A stretch of 5,353 bases of DNA from assembly GCA_035353335.1 (NCBI GenBank), contig DAOPZJ010000040.1:1-5353 (forward strand). The letters run 5' to 3'. This stretch comes from Oscillospiraceae bacterium (GTDB lineage Bacteria; Bacillota; Clostridia; Oscillospirales; JAKOTC01). The notes under the pieces are model-generated. The model searched no databases. It was not told the DNA's origin and was given only the letters and a program-made list of their open reading frames with translations. Position numbers and translations under genes: made by a program. Positions 1 through 5,353 of this stretch are shown here, in pieces (the first letter of the stretch is position 1; each line of letters begins with the position of its first letter).

Positions 1-473
1 CGCTTTGCCACCGGGATTACCTCGGGGCGGTCACGGCGCTCGGGATCGCGCGGGAGCGCATCGGCGACATTCTGACCGACGAAAACGGCGCGGTCCTGTA
101 TTGCACCGAAGCCATTGCAAATCTGCTGAAAAATGAGCTGAAAACGGTCGGCAGATGCGGCGTCAGGGTTGATTTTACGGGGGAAAAGTGTTATAATTTC
201 ACCCATAATCGGGAAACGCGCGAATTGATCGTGGCGTCGGCCCGCCTCGACGCGATTTTGGCGGCTTTGCTGCATATTTCGCGGGAATCGGCAGTCGATT
301 TGATCGCCGGGGGAAAGGTCAGAGTCAACGGCGCCGAACAGACCGACAAGAGCGCCGTTTTGCGCGAAGACACGGTTTTTTCGGTTTCAGGCAAGGGAAA
401 ATTCAGATTCATCGGTTCAACCGTCGGCGGCAGAAAGAACAAGCTGCATGCCGAGATCGAGATTTATCAATAA
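1..473 (+). CDS. ylmH: YlmH/RqcP, S4-domain ribosome quality-control factor (5' partial)
   Basis: Open from the left edge (first full codon at base 3) to TAA at 471-473, giving the last 156 residues of a protein that is 257 residues in B. subtilis, so roughly 100 are missing. Visible residues 3-26 carry the family signature HRDYLGAVTALGI followed by a GDI motif. An S4 RNA-binding domain follows at about residues 81-138 (RLDAIL, HISRESAV, GGKVRVNG, REDTVFSVSGKGKF), then a basic, glycine-rich tail (GGRKNK). Known for the family: YlmH (RqcP) binds the obstructed 50S subunit and works with RqcH in adding C-terminal alanine tails to stalled nascent chains; it acts in the cytoplasm. The neighbours agree, because ylmH stands just before divIVA and ileS in many Firmicutes. 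The next gene starts 18 bases after the stop. A TTG at 225 is only an internal codon of this frame. Identification is firm from both motifs and synteny; the true start lies outside the window. Confidence 0.93.
   Translation, partial: LCHRDYLGAVTALGIARERIGDILTDENGAVLYCTEAIANLLKNELKTVGRCGVRVDFTGEKCYNFTHNRETRELIVASARLDAILAALLHISRESAVDLIAGGKVRVNGAEQTDKSAVLREDTVFSVSGKGKFRFIGSTVGGRKNKLHAEIEIYQ
169..197 (+). promoter_or_regulatory. candidate internal sigma-A promoter within ylmH
   Basis: TTGATT at 169-174 (four of six bases match TTGACA), a 17-base spacer, then a perfect TATAAT at 192-197 with TG at 189-190, one base before it (extended -10). Transcription would begin near 204, inside ylmH, and would give the divIVA-like gene and ileS their own start with a leader of about 290 bases before the ATG at 492. 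The match stands out in GC-rich DNA, but these bases also encode ordinary ylmH residues, so it could be chance. Inference from sequence only. Confidence 0.45.
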
Positions 474-476
474 TTG

Positions 477-491
477 AAGGGGGCGCCGGCC
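477..491 (+). promoter_or_regulatory. ribosome binding site that sets the start of the divIVA-like gene
   Basis: AAGGGGG at 477-483 is followed by eight bases and then ATG at 492. This favours 492 over an in-frame TTG at 474, which lies directly after the ylmH stop and has no good Shine-Dalgarno sequence upstream. The protein then begins MLDARQI, which resembles the start of DivIVA proteins; the TTG would add six poorly supported residues (MKGAPA). Confidence 0.75.
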
Positions 492-1694
492 ATGTTGGAT
501 GCAAGACAGATCAGAGATGCGGAATTCATCAAAAACAGCGTCAAGAGAAAGGCAAAAGTTGAAGCTCAGCAGTTTATGGAGCGCACCGCCGGCACAATCG
601 AACAGCTTCAAAGCGACAACACGTCGGTCCGCGCCGAGAACATCGAACTCACGGAGCGCTGCGCCCGTCTGTCCGAAATGAACGAGAAGCTGACGTCCGA
701 AAACGACGAGCTGCTCAAAAAGCTTTCGGCTGACCGGGGATACGGTTCGGAAACCGGGACCTCCGGGTTCGACAACGCGGAGATCGCCGGGATGCGCAGC
801 GAAATCGCGGAACTGAGCGAGGAAAACATCCGTCTGAAAGAACTGAACGGGAAACTCGCTTATGAAAACGACCGGCTGATTCAGGAGCGGGCGGACGCGG
901 AACCCGATGAGGACGAGTATCATGAAAATCACGAAGACGCGATGGCGTCCGTCCGTGCCGAGAACGCGGCGTTGTCAGAAGAAATCGCCCGTTTGAAAGC
1001 GTTGTGCGCAAATCTTCAGGACGAAAAAGAACAATTGAACCAAAAACCGGCGGATTCGGAATCAGCGGAAGATCACACCGAAAATGATCAGGATGAAGCG
1101 ATCGCGGTCATTCGCGCCGAGAACGCGGAACTGACCGAAACTAACGCCCGCCTCAAAGAGCTGGTTGAAAAACTCGCGGATGAAAAAGAGGAGTTGGCTC
1201 AGAAACTGACGGAAGCGAAACCCGAAGAGGAAAGCCAAACCGATGAAAATAACGAGGACGCGGCTGCAGCCGTATGGGCTGAAAATGCCGGGTTGTCCGA
1301 AGAGATCGACCGGCTGAGAGCGTTGTGCGCCAACCTCACGGATGAGAAAGAACAGTTGATTCAAAAACTGTCGGATGCACAAAATGCGTCCTTCAGACCG
1401 GCGGCGGAACCTGAGTCGGAACGAATTATCAAGGCCGCGCAGGACAAGGCCGCTTTGATTACGGAAAAAGCCGAACGCGATTACTTAATCAAAATGACCA
1501 GAGCCAACGCGGTCATCACCCAAAAAACCATTGCCGCCGAGTTGGAATTCCGGGACAGCTTACGCAGACTGAAGACCGCGGACGGCGAACTGCGCGATCT
1601 GAAAACGCGGCTTTCCAAACTCCTCGGGGAGATGCCCGACGGGCTCGGCGAAAACGCCTCGGATATCCTGGACCGACTGAAAAATCAAGAATGA
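492..1694 (+). CDS. DivIVA-like coiled-coil protein with five tandem zipper repeats
   Basis: A 400-residue, very acidic, almost wholly helical protein ending in TGA at 1692-1694. Residues 1-42 resemble the DivIVA N-terminus (ML, then I7, F12, K14, V23, F28), but the FRGYD membrane-binding loop is absent and a basic stretch KRKAK (18-22) lies there instead. Residues 43-311 are five repeats (43-97, 98-150, 151-203, 204-257, 258-311). Each has a core of about 37 residues with Leu, Val, Ile or Met at heptad d positions, Asn, Ile, Cys or Lys at a positions, and a linker of about 16 residues, acidic in most units. Residues 309-379 form another helix with the DivIVA C-terminal pattern of Ala and charged residues (IIKAAQDKAALI onward), followed by a short tail. 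DivIVA of B. subtilis is about 164 residues, so this one is more than twice that size. In DivIVA proteins the N-terminal domain binds curved membrane at septa and poles and the coiled coils oligomerise and recruit partners. The place between ylmH and ileS supports the family. No signal peptide or membrane helix is seen. It could instead be an unrelated scaffold that has taken over the locus. Confidence 0.68.
   Translation: MLDARQIRDAEFIKNSVKRKAKVEAQQFMERTAGTIEQLQSDNTSVRAENIELTERCARLSEMNEKLTSENDELLKKLSADRGYGSETGTSGFDNAEIAGMRSEIAELSEENIRLKELNGKLAYENDRLIQERADAEPDEDEYHENHEDAMASVRAENAALSEEIARLKALCANLQDEKEQLNQKPADSESAEDHTENDQDEAIAVIRAENAELTETNARLKELVEKLADEKEELAQKLTEAKPEEESQTDENNEDAAAAVWAENAGLSEEIDRLRALCANLTDEKEQLIQKLSDAQNASFRPAAEPESERIIKAAQDKAALITEKAERDYLIKMTRANAVITQKTIAAELEFRDSLRRLKTADGELRDLKTRLSKLLGEMPDGLGENASDILDRLKNQE
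618..1424 (+). repeat. five tandem coding repeats of 53-55 codons
   Basis: Units at 618-782, 783-941, 942-1100, 1101-1262 and 1263-1424 encode the repeated coiled-coil segments of the divIVA-like gene. Each begins near a (V/M/I)R(A/S)E motif (W replaces R in unit 5) and has Leu at core positions 11, 18, 25 and 32. Over the 37-residue cores, units 3 and 5 share 27 identical residues, 3 and 4 share 21, 2 and 4 share 20, and units 1 and 2 about 15 (counted by hand). Many third codon positions differ even between units 3 and 5, so the duplications look old and kept at protein level. The linkers differ in sequence; those of units 2-4 are rich in Asp and Glu, that of unit 1 is rich in Gly and Ser. 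Confidence 0.85.
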
Positions 1695-1695
1695 C

Positions 1696-1714
1696 GAAGG
1701 AATGAAAACAATCC
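1696..1714 (+). promoter_or_regulatory. ribosome binding site of ileS with long spacing
   Basis: GAAGGA at 1696-1701 lies 13 bases before the ileS ATG at 1715, longer than the usual 5-10. An ATG at 1702 touches this site directly and opens a seven-codon frame (MKTIHAD, stop at 1723-1725) that overlaps the ileS start. The ATG at 1715 is still the right start, because the protein from it begins with the normal IleRS N-terminus. There are only 20 bases between the previous stop and ileS, so there is no room for a T-box leader here. Confidence 0.55.
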
Positions 1715-4453
1715 ATGCCGACTGATTATAATGCTACACTGAATCTGACCAAGACCGATTTTCCCATGCGCGCGGGGCTGCCGCTGCGCGAGCCGGAAAT
1801 GCTGAAATCCTGGCAAGAATCCGGAATATATGAACAATTACTCGCAAAAAACGGGGGCAAGCCGCAGTTTATTCTGCACGACGGGCCTCCGTTCTCCAAC
1901 GGACCGATCCACATCGGCACCGCGATGAACAAGCTGTTAAAAGATTTCATCATCAAATACAAAGCCATGCAGGGCTATTATACTCCCTACGTCCCGGGCT
2001 GGGACAACCACGGAATGCCCATCGAGAGCGCGATCATCAAGCAAAACAAGCTCGACCGCAAAAAGATGAGCGTCGCGGAGTTTCGCAGCGCCTGCCACAA
2101 GTTCGCCGCCGACTTTGTCGAGGTCCAGAAAGAGGGCTTTGAGCGCATCGGCGTCTGGGGCGATTGGAAACATCCCTATCTGACGATGGCGCCCGAATTC
2201 GAGGCCGAGGAAGTCAAAGTGTTCGGCGAGATGTACCAAAAGGGGTATATCTATAAGGGCTTAAAACCGGTCTACTGGTGCCCGAGCGATGAGACCGCGC
2301 TCGCCGAGGCCGAGATCGAATACGCCGACGACCCCTGCGAGACCATCTACGTCAAGTTCCCGCTCGTCGACGACAAAGGCAAGCTGAAAGCGCTCGGCGC
2401 AGCCGAAAAGACCTTCTTTATGATCTGGACGACCACCGCCTGGACGCTGCCCGCCAACGTCGCGGTCTGCGTCGGGCCGGAATTTGAATACGCGCTCGTC
2501 AAATGCGGCGATGAATGTTACGTCATCGCCAAAGAGTTGGTTGAGAGCGTGATGAAAGCCGCTAAGATCCCGGATTATGCGATTTCAGGCACCATCAAAG
2601 GCTCCGAGCTCGAATATATGCGCACTTCCCACCCGTTTTTGGATCGCGAAGCGCTGGTCATCGTCGGCGATTACGTCACGCTGGACACCGGCACGGGCAT
2701 CGTGCACATCGCGCCCGGACACGGCATGGACGACTACATCGTCTGCCGCAAATATAAAGAACTTCCGATTCTCGTTCCGGTCGACGACCGCGGTTCTATG
2801 ACCGCCGAGGCCGGAAAGAGCGCGGGGCTTTCGACCGAAAAGGCCAGCCCCGAGATCATCGGCGAACTGCGCGAAAACGGATTATTGTTCGCGAGCGAAA
2901 AGATCGTCCACCAATATCCGCACTGCTGGCGCTGCCACGAGCCGGTGCTGTTCCGCGCGACAAGCCAGTGGTTCTGCTCGGTCGACGCCTTTAAAGAGCA
3001 GGCTGTCGACGCGATCAAAGACGTGAAATTCTACCCCGACTGGGGTCATGACCGCATGGTCTCGATGATCCGCGAGCGCAGCGACTGGTGCATCTCGCGC
3101 CAGCGCAACTGGGGTCTGCCGATTCCGGTGTTTTACTGCAGGACCTGCGGCAAGCCGGTCTGCGACGCGGCGACTACCGACGCGGTCTCGAAACTGTTCG
3201 GAAAATACGGCTCCAACGCCTGGTTCGAAAAAGACGCGAAAGACATTTTGCCCGCCGGCTACAAATGCCCGCACTGCGGCGCAACGGAATTCGACAAGGA
3301 GAAAGACACGCTTGACGGTTGGTTTGACTCGGGCTCGACGCATTTCGCGTCGCTTGCCAAGAACAACCCCGAACAGTGGCCCGCCGACATCTATCTGGAG
3401 GGCGGCGACCAATACAGAGGCTGGTTTCAGTCGTCGCTGCTGACCGCGGTCGCGACCAGAGGGGCCGCGCCCTACCGCACCATCATCACCAACGGCTGGA
3501 CCGTCGACGGCGAGGGCAGGGCGATGCACAAATCCCTCGGCAACGCCGTCGCGCCGCAGGAGGTCATCAAGGACTGGGGCGCGGACGTGCTCCGGCTGTG
3601 GGTCGCCGCCGCGGATTATCAAAACGACGTGCGCATCTCGCCCGACATCATCAAACAGCTCTCCGAGGCCTACCGCAAGATTCGAAACACCGCGCGGTTC
3701 GTGCTCGGCAACCTGAGCGATTTCGACCCCGATAAAGATTTCTGCGACGACTATGAGCCGCTCGACCGCTGGGCGCTTTCGCGTTTGTCCGACCTCGTCA
3801 AAAAGGTCACGGCGGCCTATGACAATTACCAGTTCCACATCGTCTACCGGTCGCTTTACGACTTCTGCGTGGTCGATATGAGCAACATCTATTTCGACGT
3901 TTTAAAAGACCGCCTGTACGTCGAAAAGGCCGACGGCAAAAAACGCCGCGCCGCCCAGACCGTGATCTGGCAGGTGCTCGACGCGATCACGCGCATTATG
4001 GCGCCGATCATCGCATTCACCTCGGACGAGATCTGGAAGGCAATGCCGCACCGCAAATCCGACGACAAGCTCTCGCCGGTGTTCAACGCGTTCCCGAAAA
4101 CCGAAAATATCGACATCTCCGATGTGGACTGGGACGCGCTTTTCGCCCTTCGCGAAGAAGTCAAGAAAGCGCTCGAAGACGCGCGCAGCGAGAAACTGAT
4201 CGGCGCACCGCTCGACGCGGCGGTGACCATCACGACGCCGGACGCGGACAAACTCGCGAAAGACGCCGATCTGATGCGCGAACTCTGTATCGTCTCGGGC
4301 CTGAAGCTCGAAAAAGGCGACAAGGTTTCGGTCAAAGTCGAGAAGGCGGGCGGCTGCAAGTGCGTGCGCTGCTGGACTTATTCCGACAGCGTCGGCAAAG
4401 ACGGCGGACACCCCGAACTCTGCGCCCGCTGCGCATCCATCCTGAGGTCATAA
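1715..4453 (+). CDS. ileS: isoleucyl-tRNA synthetase (class I, bacterial type)
   Basis: Charges tRNA-Ile with isoleucine using ATP, in the cytoplasm, and edits misactivated valine. The protein is 912 residues, close to the 921 and 938 of B. subtilis and E. coli, and looks complete. In order: N-terminal TLNLTKTDFPMR (8-19); the Rossmann start with HDGPPF (55-60) and HIGT (66-69) in place of HIGH; GWDNHG (95-100); the CP1 editing domain with WTTTAWTLPANV (238-249, usually TTTPW) and APGHGMDD (333-340); HCWRC (403-407); a possible zinc site from C475, C478, C518 and C521; GWFDSGSTH (535-543); AMHKSLGN (603-610) in place of KMSKSLGN; a helical anticodon-binding domain at about 640-800; and the C-terminal zinc finger C883-x2-C886 and C903-x2-C906. 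That C-terminal finger marks the type 1 enzyme, the form usually sensitive to mupirocin. The second Lys and the Ser of KMSKS are kept (K606, S607), so activity is expected. It lies in an operon with the divIVA-like gene, and its stop is one base from the next start. Confidence 0.98.
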   Translation: MPTDYNATLNLTKTDFPMRAGLPLREPEMLKSWQESGIYEQLLAKNGGKPQFILHDGPPFSNGPIHIGTAMNKLLKDFIIKYKAMQGYYTPYVPGWDNHGMPIESAIIKQNKLDRKKMSVAEFRSACHKFAADFVEVQKEGFERIGVWGDWKHPYLTMAPEFEAEEVKVFGEMYQKGYIYKGLKPVYWCPSDETALAEAEIEYADDPCETIYVKFPLVDDKGKLKALGAAEKTFFMIWTTTAWTLPANVAVCVGPEFEYALVKCGDECYVIAKELVESVMKAAKIPDYAISGTIKGSELEYMRTSHPFLDREALVIVGDYVTLDTGTGIVHIAPGHGMDDYIVCRKYKELPILVPVDDRGSMTAEAGKSAGLSTEKASPEIIGELRENGLLFASEKIVHQYPHCWRCHEPVLFRATSQWFCSVDAFKEQAVDAIKDVKFYPDWGHDRMVSMIRERSDWCISRQRNWGLPIPVFYCRTCGKPVCDAATTDAVSKLFGKYGSNAWFEKDAKDILPAGYKCPHCGATEFDKEKDTLDGWFDSGSTHFASLAKNNPEQWPADIYLEGGDQYRGWFQSSLLTAVATRGAAPYRTIITNGWTVDGEGRAMHKSLGNAVAPQEVIKDWGADVLRLWVAAADYQNDVRISPDIIKQLSEAYRKIRNTARFVLGNLSDFDPDKDFCDDYEPLDRWALSRLSDLVKKVTAAYDNYQFHIVYRSLYDFCVVDMSNIYFDVLKDRLYVEKADGKKRRAAQTVIWQVLDAITRIMAPIIAFTSDEIWKAMPHRKSDDKLSPVFNAFPKTENIDISDVDWDALFALREEVKKALEDARSEKLIGAPLDAAVTITTPDADKLAKDADLMRELCIVSGLKLEKGDKVSVKVEKAGGCKCVRCWTYSDSVGKDGGHPELCARCASILRS

Positions 4454-4457
4454 CTTG
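4444..4457 (+). promoter_or_regulatory. ribosome binding site and TTG start of the M28 peptidase gene
   Basis: GAGGT at 4444-4448, inside the last codons of ileS, is six bases before TTG at 4455-4457. The ileS stop TAA (4451-4453) lies between them, leaving a single base before the new start. This geometry suits translational coupling to ileS. The next in-frame ATG, at residue 13, has no comparable site. Confidence 0.7.
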
Positions 4458-5353
4458 ACTCCGTTTTCGGAGAAGATCCTCTCGGAAAATATGATCCGCT
4501 TTACTGCCCGCCAAAAGGGCCGGTTTCGGCTTGCCCTTAAGGCGGGTTTTGAGGAGATGGGCTATCGCCCGCGCCTCGAAGTCCACAAGTGCCTCGGCAA
4601 AAACCGCAATGTGATCGTCGGCGACCTCGGCAAGGCGAAAGTGATTTTCACGGCGCACTATGACACTCCGGCGAGAATGCTTCTGCCGAATTTCATCACG
4701 CCGCGCAGTATCGCTTTATCGATTCTTTACCAACTGTTAATCGGGATTCTTGTTTTATTATCAATGTTTATACATGCAATCGGTTGTTCGTTTATCGCTG
4801 TTGGGATTTCATTGCTTTTCACCGTGACGGAAACGACTCAAACCATATTCACGGAAATCGGCTTTTTTATCGGCATTCTGTTTTCCTTGTATGATATTTT
4901 GGGTGTTCCGAACCGAAACAACTATAACGACAACTCAAGCGGCGTCGTGACGCTGTTCGAAATCGCGGCGAAACTGCCGGAAGAGTTACGCAGGGATGCC
5001 GCGTTCGTCTTTTTCGACCGCGAGGAATGGGGGTCGCTCGGGTCGCTCGCGTTTAAAAAACGGTACGCGAAACTGCTCGCGGACAAGCCGGTCGTCAATT
5101 TCGACTGTGTGGGCGACGGGGAAACACTCGCGTTTTTATTCAAAAAGGCCGTACCCGAAGAAATTCGGGAGAAGCTCAAAGCGGCGGACGGCGGAGAGCG
5201 GAAAGTCGTTTATTTCCCCTCGAAGACAACCTTCTTCCCGTCCGACCACATGAATTTCAGGTGCGGCATCGGCGCGGCGGCGTTTCGCCAAAACCGCGTT
5301 CTCGGCTATTATCTCGGGCGCATCCATACGAGGCGCGACCGCATTTTAAACGA
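4455..5353 (+). CDS. M28-family zinc peptidase with internal membrane segments (3' partial)
   Basis: Open from TTG at 4455 to the right edge, 299 full codons; only a short C-terminal part is probably missing. M28 enzymes are two-zinc aminopeptidases or carboxypeptidases. The expected metal and catalytic residues can be read in order: AHYDT (H68, D70), NDNSSG (D159), FDREEWGSLGS (E190 as general base, E191 as ligand), NFDCVGDG (D217) and IHTRRD (H291). SDHMNF (263-268) also fits the family. Residues 1-60 look like a small N-terminal cap. Between the first two ligand motifs lie about 65 mostly hydrophobic residues, with stretches at about 85-107, 109-124 and 131-149, so the enzyme is probably anchored in the membrane. 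There is no signal peptide, so a cytoplasm-facing active site is the simpler reading, but that is inference. DNA of the hydrophobic part (4681-4920) is about 40% GC by hand count, below the rest of the window. The substrate is unknown. It is probably co-transcribed with ileS. Confidence 0.82.
   Translation, partial: MTPFSEKILSENMIRFTARQKGRFRLALKAGFEEMGYRPRLEVHKCLGKNRNVIVGDLGKAKVIFTAHYDTPARMLLPNFITPRSIALSILYQLLIGILVLLSMFIHAIGCSFIAVGISLLFTVTETTQTIFTEIGFFIGILFSLYDILGVPNRNNYNDNSSGVVTLFEIAAKLPEELRRDAAFVFFDREEWGSLGSLAFKKRYAKLLADKPVVNFDCVGDGETLAFLFKKAVPEEIREKLKAADGGERKVVYFPSKTTFFPSDHMNFRCGIGAAAFRQNRVLGYYLGRIHTRRDRILN

Noticed and set aside
480..490. GC-rich palindromic bases GGCGCCGGCC before the divIVA-like start
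   Set aside because: Too short and with no loop for a stable hairpin; it partly overlaps the ribosome binding site and its spacer.
417..932. Antisense open frame of 171 codons across ylmH and the divIVA-like gene
   Set aside because: It overlaps two supported genes, has no recognisable motif, and comes from the Glu/Leu/Lys codon pattern of the coiled coil read backwards.
3376..3735. Same-strand Arg-rich frame of 119 codons inside ileS
   Set aside because: It is a +1 shadow of GC-rich codons, with Arg and His runs and no start signal.
2882..3838. Long antisense open frame of 318 codons within ileS
   Set aside because: The opposite strand encodes conserved IleRS motifs throughout. Long antisense frames are common under GC-rich genes, and this product shows no recognisable domain and no ribosome site.
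4459..4472. Perfect inverted repeat CTCCG-TTTT-CGGAG just after the peptidase start codon
   Set aside because: The stem is only five pairs and no T run follows, so it is not a terminator. It may slightly affect initiation, but it could be chance.
4750..4780. AT-rich promoter-like stretch (TTGTTT and TATACA)
   Set aside because: The spacing is about 13 bases, the site is mid-gene, and it is explained by codons for hydrophobic residues.
4996..5253. Same-strand frame of 85 codons within the last gene
   Set aside because: It is out of frame with the M28 motifs EEWGSLGS, NFDCVGDG and SDHMNF, which show the real frame.

Overview
The window looks like a stretch of chromosome from a GC-rich low-temperature-marker-free Firmicute, most likely class Clostridia (Oscillospirales-like; this placement is inference). 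The reasons are the gene order ylmH - divIVA-like - ileS, which is the classic Firmicutes division-cluster order, a bacterial-type IleRS with clostridial-looking motif variants, strong Shine-Dalgarno sequences, and TTG start use. All four genes lie on the + strand and are tightly packed, as in one operon. No RNA gene, mobile element, CRISPR array or convincing terminator was seen.

Layout. Bases 1-473 hold the C-terminal 156 residues of YlmH/RqcP, an S4-domain factor of ribosome-associated quality control, cut by the left edge. A good-looking internal promoter (TTGATT, 17 bases, TATAAT with an extended TG) lies inside this gene at 169-197. Bases 492-1694 encode a 400-residue coiled-coil protein in the divIVA position. 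Its short N-terminal segment and its C-terminal helix resemble DivIVA, but the membrane-binding loop motif is absent and five tandem repeats of 53-55 residues have expanded the middle into leucine-zipper-like segments joined by mostly acidic linkers. Bases 1715-4453 encode complete isoleucyl-tRNA synthetase (912 residues) with altered signature motifs (HIGT for HIGH, AMHKS for KMSKS). From 4455 to the right edge runs an M28-family zinc peptidase, starting at TTG one base after the ileS stop. Its catalytic domain is interrupted by about 65 residues of membrane-type sequence.

How the genes relate. YlmH and IleRS serve translation and its quality control, and the DivIVA-like protein would be expected to act at the septum or cell pole, where DivIVA homologues scaffold other proteins. 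In Bacillus subtilis this part of the chromosome continues through ileS to lspA and rluD; here a membrane-embedded peptidase takes that place. Its link to the others is unknown beyond probable co-transcription and translational coupling.

The most unusual items are the repeat-expanded DivIVA-like protein and the membrane insertion in the peptidase. I see no convincing wholly new multi-gene system.
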